Position numbers and translations under genes: made by a program
The notes under the pieces: model-generated
What the model was told of the DNA's origin: nothing
Databases searched by the model: none
Seen by the model: the letters and a program-made list of their open reading frames with translations, nothing else
Part shown: piece by piece, positions 47,890-59,769 of the stretch
Layout: the number at the start of each line of letters is the position of its first letter
Numbering within the stretch: the stretch's first letter is position 1
Origin: Sinotaia quadrata
Taxonomy: Eukaryota > Mollusca > Gastropoda > Architaenioglossa > Viviparidae
Length of the DNA stretch: 64,000 nucleotides
Direction of reading: 5' to 3'
Assembly (NCBI GenBank): GCA_028829895.1
Contig: CM054179.1
Location: 109,657,375 to 109,721,374, forward strand

Positions 47890-50400
47890 TTGGGCATGTA
47901 AATACTTTAGAATTAAACAGTAGAAAATCCTCTAACACTTCCATGGCACTAATAATGCATCATTGATAACAAAGTATCATGCATTGTCAAAATGCAAAGT
48001 AAAAGTAATTAATTTTGTATTAGTTAATGTATGTAGTAATAAATAGCAGAATTATTAATTTTCAAAACAAAAGAATGCGATCTTATCGAAATGGCAATAT
48101 ATTTCTGACTTACACCACAAATGAATCTCAAGTCATGTTCTGGACATATTTTTTCTGTAAGTATATTATTGTGTGTTATGTGTATGTACCCATGAAACAG
48201 TAATGGAAAAGACCTTGATAGTGATTCCATTTATGAGTTCAAATAATATTATGTGTTTATCTAAAAGCATTTTTCTATGGCCATCGATAGGTCACTTATA
48301 AAGAACTCTGCTAAATGATGCTGTCAACTCAATGATTATGCTAAATTGGTTATTATTAATAAATATTGCCATTAATTATATTATACTAATCATCCATCTG
48401 GTCGCTCGAGAAACTACTGGAGTGTCAGTTGAACTGAAAAATCAAATGCATTATCTTTTTTCATCATACAACATACTGAAAACATCTGACTAAACCTCTG
48501 GACATTGGTTTGACAAAGGTCTACGCGAGCACAGCACCATTTTATCTCTTGATACTGACAAATGGAGACAAAAGTGTACCTCCCTTATGCCTCCTATTTG
48601 CCCATCTAGCAATATGGGCGCAAGGAATTCAGCTATAATTCGACTTTAAACTATCACAGTTAAGTCAGAACTCAACTGAAAAACATTGTTCAAACCAGTG
48701 TATATCATGCTGAGTCTGACAATTAAAATAATATAGCAACTTATATTATATTCTAGGTTTATTTGAATTTTTACTAAAATAGTTATTTATATCTGTTTGT
48801 GTGTTTTGTATTTAGAAGTCAATGTTTGAGATTTTTAACATATTTATTTCATAAGACGTCCATGCACGTATATCTAAAATGTTTGCAATGGCCATTCCTA
48901 GGTTTATTATCCAGAACTCTTGGAGGATTTCTCAATTTGTGTTAACGTTGTTACATTAGTAATTATTAATTAATTAATATTCTAAATGATTGTGTTAATA
49001 ACAGAACAACCCTCCTGTTGCTCACGTAGAATTTGGATTATTAATAATGTTCTCTGCAGAATCGAGATGAATTAATTTTATTATTATTTATTTTTTGTTA
49101 CTGATATATTTATTTGTAAAACATTCAAATTAACCTCTAGACACATTCATTCAGTCTAATGCTGTCAATTACAGCGAAATTGAACTTGTAACGTCACTAT
49201 TATCACGTTTGCACTGTCATTGTTATGGCTACAGATTTTCTTTTAGTGATAATTACTGACAACTTCTGTAATCATGGAGCTTGAATCTCATCTTCACCTT
49301 TCAAGCTTTGATTTGTCTACGACCGCTAACGTCTACTTACTTAGAGGCTTCAATCATGGCAATCCTAGGGAAGCAAAATGTTGCCGTTTGTTTCATTTTA
49401 TTGAATTCGTAAAATACCATAAAACACTTCAAGGCGTTAGAAGTTGCGATCACTTGATTAATCACAATTGTGTATCCATTTTCTCGAATCGGTATCTTTG
49501 AGATTTTTTATTGTTGTTAAGTACAAGTTAAGCTCAAATTGGGGACAATCCGTAATTTGTCACAATCCGTAATATGTCACAATCCGTAATATGTCACCAA
49601 TATAAGTCACAACTGCGAAGCGTAACGTGACGTAAACGTGACGTATGCAATATGTGTTCCAATGCAATCATATCTAAACTATTCATCGTTCATACACTAT
49701 GCCACCAATCTGCCTCAGTTGTAAAGTGTGAAGTAAAATACTATACACTATGTGTTACATTGTAATCATATCACAACCATTCATTGTTCATGGAAAATAA
49801 TACTTCTATCACAACTTGTAAAGTGTGACGTAAACTGATATGCATTATATGTTACAATGCAATCATATCGCAACTATTCATCGTTCATGGATATGACACC
49901 CTTCTAGCACAACTGCAATGTATGTGTAACATAAATTAATATGCATATCGAATATGCAATATTATATAAAGAAAAAAGTGATTCATTATTTCCTGACTTA
50001 TTTTAGCAATCTACCAAGATGTAAAACGTAACCTAATAGAGAAAGAATATGCATTAATAATAAAAAAATATTCATGAAAATTGTCTTATTTTACAAAAAT
50101 ATCAGAACCGTAAAGTGTAGCGTAAATCTTAAGTGTCATGCGTGGTTGCACAAAACACACGAAAAGATGTTAAAGAAAATAATTATAACTAATCATATTA
50201 CAACATTATTATAACCATTTGATAAAAATAAAGTCTCTGAATTCTTGATGACATTCCTTTATACATGCAGTCTGTTTAAATAATTTGTATACATATAAAA
50301 CATATGGCACCCTTTTATATTGTTTGATTATTGCTTAAAACTATGTAATCTCTGTTTCCGAAAACCACAAGTTCTTTAGGCTGAGAATTTCTACAGAAAT
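47890..50400. other. Intron 1 of gene B, no exon seen
   Basis: AT-rich. Three copies of CACAATCCGTAATNTGT at 49550-49598 and a loose ~110-bp repeat at 49640-49940 (AATGCAATCATATC…CATCGTTCAT). No gene is supported. Confidence 0.45.
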
Positions 50401-50424
50401 TGAGTTAGTCTCCATGTCACTCAC

Positions 50425-50482
50425 CAAAATTACATCCTAATACGAATAAAGTGCCAACAAGGCGCGCTCTGGTTCTGTCCAT
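50425..50482 (-). CDS. Gene B: signal-peptide exon (start)
   Basis: ATG at 50482 opens 19 codons, MDRTRARLVGTLFVLGCNF, a signal peptide with an Arg-rich N-region, leaving in phase 1 at TTTTG|GTGAGT. The shared FVLGC ending and flanks with 29810-29858 support both starts. TATA-like sequences (TTTATAGTA, ATTATAGG) lie about 110-135 bp upstream. Confidence 0.75.
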
Positions 50483-50681
50483 CTTTGACACTCGGCGCTG
50501 CACGAAGAATACTCTCAAGTAGACCCGGATGCAGACACGAACTTTTTCAGCTGCTTGTCATGACGCGTTTACGTCCGTGCAGTACTGTAATCCGCCTATA
50601 ATCCTACTATAAACCACTTCTAAACTCTGTTCATAATTGTGTGTGGTCGCAGTGTGCATTGAGCATACTCGCATATCAACA

Positions 50682-50726
<45 letters not shown>
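50682..50726. repeat. (TG)n microsatellite
   Basis: A pure TG run just upstream of gene B. Confidence 0.97.
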
Positions 50727-50727
<1 letters not shown>

Positions 50728-50929
50728 AACAAACTTACACGCAAAACTCGTAACTTCTATATCAGAAAGTGTTAAAACATCATGTTTGAGGTTCTAGAGT
50801 TATATCAGAACTACCAGCAATAACACGCAAACAGTTTGGACTTTAAGACTCAACGGAGAAATGAATGACAAACATTGTGTCACCTTGTTTACATATAAGT
50901 ACCTCTAAAACTTTTTTTCCCTATATCCC

Positions 50930-52220
50930 TGTTATGCATTGTCTTGCATAACTGTATATTTATTTATATATCTTTAACTGGAATTGTAATTGTATACTTG
51001 GGCGTTGACAGTGCGTATGAACTTATTCGTTGTACACTTGTTTTAGAGACATGTTTTGTGTTGAAGAATTTTTTCTTACTTTACCTTCTATTATTATTGT
51101 ATATTCTGTTTCTGTTTCTGTATAGTGCTTTGATCTATCACAGATAAAGCATGCAGTTTGTCATTGTTGCTACTATCATTAATATATATTGTCTAGTTCT
51201 ATTCTGGCGCTGTCACTTCAATCAGTCAAAATGTGACGTGCCACGAATGTTTAAACTCATGGGTAATGAACTCAGAAAAAACTCAGCCTCGACAGACATT
51301 CTTCATTCAAATCGTATCATAACTATAATGCGTATAACTCTTCCCCCACCTCCCTACAATCCGCACACTAAACCCGGGCGAATGTTCAAAACATATGTGC
51401 ATTGCTTGTTAGCTTTTTATTCTACAACTGTTAATATAATCAAAATGATCTGCTTTGGTATTTTCCTCAATATGCTTGTTTTGTCAGTATGCATCATCGT
51501 GCGTGTATGTCTGTGCGTGCGTGTGTTATAAGTGTGGCATTGCATACGCGTCGTCACCAGAAGGAAAAGATTGGAAAGGAAACGCTAGCGGAACGTGTGA
51601 CCATGTTTGGTCTGAAGATGTTGACAGTGTCAGTTAAATGAGCTCAGCAATCGTTGTCACTTCAGTAACACGAAGTGCATGATGGTAGTCAGATAAGACG
51701 ACAACATGAAACGTGAAAGTACGTGACTATAAATATAGATGTCCCAAGGTCAATTATTTTTAGAACTAATTAATATCCATGATTTTTTCACATCTTCTAC
51801 ACCCATATACTGACAACACACGTCACCTATCTATAAGCTTCCACATGTTTTCCTCTGCAGACATTGAAAAGCAGTGTTGGCTTTTATTCTCTCAGAGCCA
51901 AACTTAGGTTCCCTCTTTAGCCATGTCAGTTTCTTCAAGCAGAATAACAATTACAACAATTAGTACTTCCTTATACCAGAAATTGATCATGTAGTCAGCA
52001 TATATTGCCACCATATATCTAATGGAGTGTAGTGTATCCTCTACACTTACACACTGCTTCCTGCCTATATCATGGTCGGTTGTAGCAGTTTACAATCAGC
52101 AAACCAGGAGGTACAAATCATACATGGAGAAAATGAAAGGCTGCCCTACAATGCAAAATACAATACAAAAATACAACCAGGGACAATACCTAATTTTCCA
52201 ATTTATCGATTTATAACCCT
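50930..52220. other. Gap between gene B and relic C, no gene seen
   Basis: Two open frames of 126 and 67 codons lack motifs, splice context or family resemblance. Confidence 0.4.
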
Positions 52221-52224
52221 ATTC

Positions 52225-52668
52225 TTTCTTATATTCCAGTGTAAAACACACATATAATATATCAATAGCAAAAATGCATGAAATGTTTGTAAGTCCATTC
52301 TCTCTCAACTAGTCATTTAACTCATCATCAAGCTAATGGCCGCATCAGAACAGGACTTCTTTGCCACTTCAAATTCAAGTGATCAGATAATAGATTTCTC
52401 CTATACAGGTAAACTTTTATATCTCAGCCCATTGGCTGGCTCGTTCTCGTAAATCATAAATGTTGGATAATAAAATCTACTCACCCAGTTCAACTAATTT
52501 GCATTATATCAGAAAGTTCTAGCATATTTGCAACTAGGGTGTTTACTTCCAACTCAGACACTTTCAAAAATACCGTCATAAGGAGTGCCCAAGGTCGGGT
52601 TACACTGACAATTTAACAATTTAAATTACAAAATAGGGATAGGCACAATTACTCCACCACAGGGTACA
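52225..52668 (-). mobile_element. Solo LTR of the Gmr1-like family (partial)
   Basis: The minus strand begins TGTGGTGGAGTAATTGTGCC TATCCCTATTTTG and keeps GACCTTGGGCACTCCTTATG, GTTGGAAGTAAACACCC and GAACGAGCCAGCCAATGGGC, ending near ATTGATATATTA. It lies about 1.7 kb upstream of the gene B start, in the same orientation as the gene. Confidence 0.6.
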
Positions 52669-53002
52669 TAGACACAAGCACACTCTGTTTCTGACTATTT
52701 CCCTCTCAAACACACATACTCACGCACACAACACACAAACACACACTACGGGCTCTTAGAAATATTTGTTCAAATGTGCACTCGTTCAATTGTCTGCTGA
52801 ACACATTTCGCACATCCGGATTTGGGGCTTGTAACTTTAATACTGAATAATTTTCCAAAGCATTACAAATATCAGGACATAAAAATCATATACTCAGTAA
52901 TAAAAAATAACAGAAAATAGAAATCTTTCACAAGTACAACGATACATTCAAGAAAGAAATACAGTATATTCATGTACGTTCATTCATTTTTCTCACTCAC
53001 TC

Positions 53003-53005
<3 letters not shown>

Positions 53006-53064
<59 letters not shown>
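53006..53064. repeat. (CT)n microsatellite
   Basis: A pure CT run of about 59 bp. Confidence 0.97.
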
Positions 53065-53066
<2 letters not shown>

Positions 53067-53760
53067 CTCAAGACACAAATTAAACACACATACATGCATG
53101 CGCAACATCAAGAACCTCTCTGGTGAAAGATTCGTGTCGCAAGTGAACAGAACTTGTGTACTAACAATCTCAATCTTTTCTAATGTCCACAGTATCTGAC
53201 GAGATATTGTCTATTCTAACTGAACACGTATTCTTTCACAGTCTTTCAGGATGAAACTTAATTATTTTTAAAGATAGTTTAATGTCATATGCTTTAATTT
53301 CTTAATTATATAAAACACGTGCTATACGTATATAATTTTTGAAAAGTATAGAAATGAAGGCTTAGAATATGCATGCCTATTAGATATTCTAAGATTACAT
53401 ATATATTGTTCACATGCTGCAGTTTATATGCTTTTAATACCTCCTCAATATTTTATACTATCGATGTAATTATGGCCGAACAGTTTCAGGCATTGAATTT
53501 GACGTCTTGTCAGATGTATGTTAATATGAATTATCGTTGTTTACGATTTTCTTTCTACTGAACAAATTTCATCATCTCACTGTGGTAGTATGATACACAT
53601 CCCTTTCATTCATTATTGTCATTTGTTTATCTCAATCTTCTGGCAAAGGAAATAATCACTTGAGCAGGCAATATAGTTATAATATTTGATTCCACCAAAG
53701 GTCATCTGTAACAAAAAAAATAGTTTGAATTTCGACTATGCGAACATTGTATCAAATGGA

Positions 53761-53882
53761 GTATGATGATGATGATGAGGAGGAGGATGGTGGTGATGGT
53801 GATGGTGATGGTGGTGGTGATGGTGGTGGTGATGATGGTGGTGGTGATGATGATGATGTTGTTGATGATGATAATGATGATG
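53761..53882. repeat. (GAT/GGT)n trinucleotide repeat
   Basis: A mix of GAT, GGT and GAG triplets, directly beside the candidate tail exon. Confidence 0.93.
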
Positions 53883-53901
53883 CAGTAGGAACATTGCTCA
53901 C

Positions 53902-53962
53902 CTTCAAGCGTTTGCGTAGAGAGCTTCAATCTCAGTGACCTCAGTCATTTTGGTATTGACAC
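53902..53962 (-). CDS. Set C: candidate cytoplasmic-tail exon
   Basis: Acceptor TTGTACAG|GT and donor GAAG|GTGAGC bound 61 bp. Entering in phase 1, as the TM exon at 54985 leaves, it reads VNTKMTEVTEIEALYANA then TGA two bases before the donor. The short acidic tail with a Tyr (ALYANA) looks like a receptor tail. Because the stop abuts a donor, either a 3'UTR intron follows or the stop is a mutation in a longer tail. Confidence 0.45.
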
Positions 53963-54761
53963 CTGTACAACAAATGAGACAAAACTATTTAAATGAGTTA
54001 CAGATATAGTCAATACGTATCAATATTTTTCTACCATTACTTTATGTCATCATAACATGTCAGTATATTTAGTTTCGCACTTGTTTAAACCACGTTTGTT
54101 TTTGCAGTGCTAATAGGTATGTCGATTAAATTATTTCATCTTAAGAAAACATTCACTATTGATTCATAGTTGTCATTTTACATCTTCATCAGAATTATCA
54201 ACATGTCGTTCGTCGTTATCTATCTCAAACACAATTGGTAGTTTTAACATCAGTAATATTATCATTACCCATGTTCTTCACGCTATCAGTATTCATGCAG
54301 ATATTCTCACACTCCTTTCCTGTACTTGGTGCGCACGTTACTGGAACAAACACACTACAAAGCTTAGACACGTCAAGAAAATGTTATGTGTTCAAATGTA
54401 CGTTCCTGAATTAAAATGCGCTTAATCTGTGTTAGTGTCTTGCGAACAATCAGTATATATCAACAAAACAATCAACCAACCAACCAAACTGACAAAGAGC
54501 CTTGACGTTTGGTTGTAAAGTAACTAAGTTCACTGGTGATAAAACTGTAAATCGTAGTTCATTATGTTGATATCATGTAAATAGTTTGTAATGAATATTC
54601 ATTAAGATTTTATTGGTGTCTTTTGATAAATTACTCATTATCTGTCTGAGTTCATGTACATCTAAAAGACGATATCAGAAAATGAATGAAATTCCATTTA
54701 CACTGACAAACAACTCAAAAGCAAGCAAATATACATATCACAATTAATCATTGACATCTAT

Positions 54762-54870
54762 TACAACTAACTTTGACAATTATCACAACTGCACAATGAT
54801 ATCTATCACAACTGCACAATGACATCTATCACAACTGACCAGTGATATATATCACAACTGACCAGTGATA
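54762..54870. repeat. ~23-bp minisatellite
   Basis: Five imperfect copies of TATCACAACTG(C)ACAATGATATC. Confidence 0.85.
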
Positions 54871-54984
54871 TTAACCTTTCATGCACGTTTTCTTGATCTC
54901 TATACATTCACCATTCCTATGATGGCTTCTTTAAGAGAATGAAGTGCATGCTATGCATTATAGTTATTTTAGCAGTACACCTAC

Positions 54985-55092
54985 CCTGGTGATTTCTTTT
55001 CCACACGACCGCTGTTATAACTCCAATTGTAAGAACGATCACTCCAGCTATACTTCCAATTATAATGTAAAAGTAGGTCCTCGACAACCCGC
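54985..55092 (-). CDS. Set C: transmembrane exon
   Basis: A 108-bp exon, acceptor CATTTTCAG|GC and donor CCAGG|GTAGGT, phase 1 to 1. It encodes GLSRTYFYIIIGSIAGVIVL then TIGVITAVVWKRNHQ: a Gly-containing hydrophobic helix of about 23 residues with a basic stop-transfer, i.e. a type I TM segment. It lies 1.7 kb downstream of the Ig exon with a stop codon (56717-57000) and upstream of a candidate tail exon. The exon itself is intact, but its gene seems degraded. Confidence 0.75.
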
Positions 55093-55684
55093 CTGAAAAT
55101 GGAACGATTAAAGATGAAAGCACACTCGTACTAGCACAAAGACACATACACACAGATGTATACTAACGTGGAAAAATACGAGTTAAGTGCATTGTGAATT
55201 ATAAAGAATTGCAGTACCGAGTTACATTAAAATATAAAGTAAAACTAATACAAATTGTGCAAAACGGCATCCATCATGCAAATGCAGTACAGTGGTGCAC
55301 ACATGTGTATAAATCTTGATTGGAACAAAGAACAAGATTACACAGTCACGTTCATGTTATACATTGCTTATACGTATATACAATACTAATATCTTTTGTT
55401 TATAAGCATCATTTTGTAGATTCAATACAGACTACTAACATCGATATTAGAAACTATTGTTTTTTCATTGCTTGCGTGTATATCTATCTACTCTATGGCT
55501 TTGAAATGCACCGAGTCATGGCTTTTACCAAACAAGTTTAGAAAGTATTAGAAAGTGTTAGAAGATGTTCTGACTTAATCAGTTAAAGTGCAGCTCACAG
55601 AGATAGACTCTTGTCTATACCAGTGTGTAAACACAAGACTGGTCCGTTTGCAACACTTTGCTCCTGAGAATTGTGCTGGTTCAA

Positions 55685-55945
55685 CACTTACAGGCTACAG
55701 ATACCGGATCTTTACTAATACACTGGCCACCATTGTACGCAATCTAGACATCTTACAGGCTACAGATACTGGCTCTTTACTATTACACAGGCCACCATTG
55801 TACGCAATCTAGACATCTTACAGGCTACAGATACTGGCTCTTTACTATTACACAGGCCACCATTGTACGCAATCTAGACATCTTACAGGCTACAGATACC
55901 GGATCTTTACTAATACACAGGCCACCATTCTACGCAATCTAGACT
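55685..55945. repeat. 65-bp minisatellite
   Basis: Four copies, with core ACAGGCTACAGATACTGGCT and CCACCATTGTACGCAATCTA. Confidence 0.95.
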
Positions 55946-56174
55946 GCTGGATTTCACGTATTTTTAGCCAGGGTTGCTGTCCGAATAAAGGACCACTATA
56001 AATCTACAGCTATGTCCAGCAGTCCCCATCGTGGGGAAAAAGTACCATCACAAAGCAATAACTGCAATTATTACTACAAGTTTACATTAGTAACTGCTCT
56101 CTTCATCCTCGTACTCAGGGTGAGAACAGGTAAAACACATAAATGTTCTTCATACGAAACCTAATGCATAGACT

Positions 56175-56392
56175 CATAACTGCCTATTGTGTCGGTCACA
56201 ATCAATGCTTTGTTTGACATAACTGCCTATTGTGTCGGTCACAATCAATGCTTTGTTTGACATAACTGCCTATTGTGTCGTCACAATCAATGCTTTGTTT
56301 GACATAACTGTATATTGTGTAGTCACAATCAATGCTTTGTTTGACATAACTGCCTATTGTGTCGGTCACAATCAATACTTTGTTTGACACAG
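56175..56392. repeat. 43-bp minisatellite
   Basis: Five copies of GTCGGTCACAATCAATGCTT TGTTTGACATAACTGCCTATTGT with small deletions. Confidence 0.95.
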
Positions 56393-56716
56393 CAAGTGAA
56401 CACTATTTACTTCTTTTGTTGCTAATTATATCCACTTCTTTCTTTATCGCAGTTCTTTCTCGATTCTTTTTTCTACTCTTACCTATTAAGTGATTAAGTA
56501 TGACTTAGGTGGACACACACTATCTTTGTATCGGTCTGAAATGCACGTGTATTCGTAGTGATGTCGTGTGGCCTTCGTTTGCACTTAAGCGGGGTGCTAC
56601 TGGGGTGATAATGGAACACTGCCAACACACCTTGTCGTACATACCCCAAAACTACTCCACATGATCTAATGTGCATTCAACCGTAATTATTTATTTTAAT
56701 TAGGTCACACACCTGC

Positions 56717-57000
56717 AATGCTTATCTTGTATGTTGCACTTCGTGACAGGTTGGTGTCCCTTGGATTATTTGCCGTACACGTCACTGTCTTACCATCGTC
56801 ACTTTGTGAAGGTGTGAATGAACAGGTGCTGCCATCCCTGAGCAACTCATTCTGGGCACAGGTTATCCCGCTCCACGTGTAGGTGACTTAAGGAAATGCG
56901 TCATAGGCAATGCAAAGGAGGTCCACAGCCTGTTCTGCTTTCATGTTCATGTGCAATGATTCAAATATCAATATTCTCGAGGTACCATCTAATGTGAGAA
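56717..57000 (-). pseudogene. Set C: Ig-like exon with one in-frame stop
   Basis: Acceptor CTCACATTAG|AT and donor ATTGCAG|GTGTGT are both good, and the phase is 1 to 1. The frame reads a full Ig domain (DLLCIAYDAFP, stop, VTYTWSGITC, DDGKTVTCTAN, SATYKISIA). The only lesion is a TAA between FP and VTYTW; a single substitution separates it from a sense codon. It is the least damaged of the broken Ig exons. A polymorphic or very young pseudogene, or a sequencing error, are all possible. Confidence 0.75.
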
Positions 57001-57261
57001 TAACAAGAAAACTCAGGGATGACACGTGACAAATACTTACATAAGTTCCGCCAAATATGTATGTGCCTGTATCCATAAAATAAATATACCTATTTCAGAA
57101 ATTCAAAGTATGTCTGACAAACATGTTTCGATTAATTGCTTAGAAGTGTGAGTTCAGTGTTGACACATGGGTACGATTTAAATATGTATATCAAATACAT
57201 TTTGTGTTGTAACGTGTTTAACCGAACGTATAAATGAAATCGTAAAGAAGTTATGGACTGA

Positions 57262-57490
57262 GATATGTTTTAGAATCATAACATACATAGCACCAACATA
57301 TTATATGTGTTACTAGAATCATATCATACATAGCACCAACATATTAGATATGTTACTAGAATCATAAAATACATAGCACCAACATATTAGATATGTTACT
57401 AGAATCATAAACATACATAGCACCAACATATTAGATATGTTACTAGAATCATATCATACATAACACCAACATATCAGATATGTTACTAGA
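57262..57490. repeat. ~55-bp minisatellite
   Basis: Five copies with core TACATAGCACCAACATATTA GATATGTTACTAGAATCATA. Confidence 0.93.
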
Positions 57491-57529
57491 TTAATATTTT
57501 TGTGTTTGTGTGCGTGTTATCGTTAGAAG

Positions 57530-57606
57530 TCATCAGCCTATTTTTGTAGACAAATTAATATTAATTTTCTCTGCTTACCTCCGGGTTGTCGCTTAAGTCC
57601 AATCCA
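57530..57606 (-). pseudogene. Set C: truncated CTLD exon 2 relic
   Basis: About 77 bp match 18031-18106: the intron stretch CCTATTTTTGTAGACA(C/A)ATT and then the donor end of CTLD exon 2 (coding …WIGLKRQPG with the GTAAGC donor). The match stops abruptly inside the exon, just after AATCCATA, where a 67-bp minisatellite begins. The rest of the exon is gone. Confidence 0.75.
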
Positions 57607-57611
57607 TATTA

Positions 57612-57790
57612 TTATTGTCTTTAAGGTTTTATTCATTACAATTGTGCACACTGCTGTCACAGACGTCCCACACTAAGACTAGTGTCTTTAAGGTTTTAGT
57701 CATTACAATAGTGCACACTGCTGTCACAGACGTCCCACACTAAGACTAGTGTCTTTAAGGTTTTAGTCATTACAATAGTGCACACTGCTG
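57612..57790. repeat. 67-bp minisatellite
   Basis: About two and a half copies, core GTCTTTAAGGTTTTAGTCAT and CACTGCTGTCACAGACGTCC. It begins at the breakpoint of the CTLD exon relic. Confidence 0.93.
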
Positions 57791-58029
57791 CAACAATATA
57801 TGGGTTGGATATGTTTATAACAACATTTCCAAATAAAATCTTAACCATTCACACAACGCAGACATTGTTTTATTTTTCTATACCTGTGATGTCTTCTGGT
57901 TCCTTTACAACCTTAGCATAGCAGGAAGAACTCGACACAATATATATTGCCTCACCCAAAGAGTTTGTTTTCAAGAGTAAAGTCTTAGGAGTCTGATCTC
58001 TGGTTTTCTTAGTCTATAAGCCACTTTAA

Positions 58030-58118
58030 CTAAATATATGAATCAATCAAATTTAAGAATACACTTAGAAATAAATATATGAACCAATCAAATTTAAGAA
58101 TACACCTAGAACTAAATA
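58030..58118. repeat. Two-copy ~45-bp direct repeat
   Basis: AAATATATGAATCAATCAAA TTTAAGAATACACTTAGAA is repeated with minor changes. Confidence 0.85.
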
Positions 58119-58619
58119 CTATTTATGATTTTCTCAAATCTTCTATACTCACATTATGTCAATACAAACGCCACTTATCTATAAACAAGTTCACAGTAGC
58201 ATTAGCCTATAAGTTGGATAATCACATACTGAGGTCTAGATCGAAATGCGATGTAAATTTAATCCGTTTAATCTACCGCCACTTTACTATGCCTCATCGT
58301 ACATGCCACTGAGCTAGTATTCTCACAAAACTATAGCTATAGTCCTAGTCATCGCTAGCCACTCATCATGCACCCACTCAATCAAAACAGTTTACTTTTT
58401 CTCCACTTCTGTCCATCCCGAACTTTCGCTTCATAAAGAAACTTTTATCACAACTTTCTGGACATAAAAACTACAAATAATATATCATCTTAAAACTAAA
58501 GATTTAAACAATTTCCAGTAATAGAACGGAGAAGTAGTGTGTCTATGTAAGTGTAAGTTCTGAAAGGTCACTAACCTCAAATATGCTCAAATTGCATGGT
58601 AAAGTATAATGCTATCTAA

Positions 58620-58622
58620 TGT

Positions 58623-58684
<62 letters not shown>
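58620..58684. repeat. (GT)n microsatellite
   Basis: A pure GT run of about 60 bp. Confidence 0.97.
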
Positions 58685-58685
<1 letters not shown>

Positions 58686-59314
58686 GGGGGGAGTGGGAAA
58701 TATGAGTTTCTAAATGTTTCTCTCGCCTCTAATTTCAAGGCTTAAGTGCTGGTTAGAAAAATGTAGAGGAGAGGAAGAGATTACTTGTTCGTAGGAAGTC
58801 TGGCCTATTATCTGCCCTTGTACATAAACACATTTGAAAACACAAAAGACTTAATACAAACTTTAAAACCAACAAAAATAAAATTTATACTCACCCTACC
58901 AATCTAATGCCTAAGTTTCCGAAAACAACTCAATGCATTCTTAGAACTGGCTTTGCATTTCCCAAAGCAATGCGCTGACCATTTTTGCCAAAGAGTTATA
59001 TTCACTTCTCATGAGAACGTTTATGTGTGTTTTTTTAAATGCCTTGTTTACACGACCATGCATAAAAGCACGATTATCCTTTACTTTCATTGCAAAATAA
59101 AACTTGACGGATTTCACTTCAATTTTAAACATACCGCATATAAAGCTCCCGTACAACGGTTTTTCTTGCAAAAACATTATTAATAATACGATGTATCTCC
59201 ATGGCTTGATGTATTTACATATTTTCCACTGGAAGTACGGAATAGTTGCCCCTTTCACATGTGTTTCTGAAAATATTTATAAATTATTAATATATGCTTA
59301 TATTCATTCTAAGT

Positions 59315-59765
59315 CAAAAGGTTTTAATACACAATTATTGGATATATTAATATTACAATATACGGGAAGTTGAACTCTATAATTTACTCAAAATGTTTTA
59401 ATACACACTTATTGGAATATATTAATATTACAATATACGGGAAGTTGAACTCTAAAATTTACTCAAAATGTTTTAATACACAATTATTGGAATATATTAA
59501 TATTACAATATACGGGAAGTTGAACTCTAAAATCTACTCAAAATGTTTTAATACACAATTATTGGATATATTAATATTACAATATACGGGAAGGTGAACT
59601 CTAAAATCTACTCAAAATGTTTTAATACACAATTATTGGAATATATTAATATTACAATATACGGGAAGTTGAACTCTAAGTCAAAATGTTTTAATACACA
59701 ATTATTGGAATATATTAATATTACAATATACGGGAAGGTGAACTCTAAAATTTACTCAAAATGCT
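59315..59765. repeat. 75-bp minisatellite
   Basis: Six copies, core AAAATGTTTTAATACACAAT TATTGGAATATATTAATATT ACAATATACGGGAAGTTGAA. The period is a multiple of three, giving a spurious repeated frame. Confidence 0.96.
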
Positions 59766-59769
59766 TATG

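Noticed and set aside
51151..51531. 126-codon plus-strand frame
   Set aside because: No motif or splice context; ends in a GT-rich low-complexity stretch.
59370..59597. Repeated NSKIYSKCFNTQLLEYINI frame
   Set aside because: Reading of the 75-bp minisatellite.
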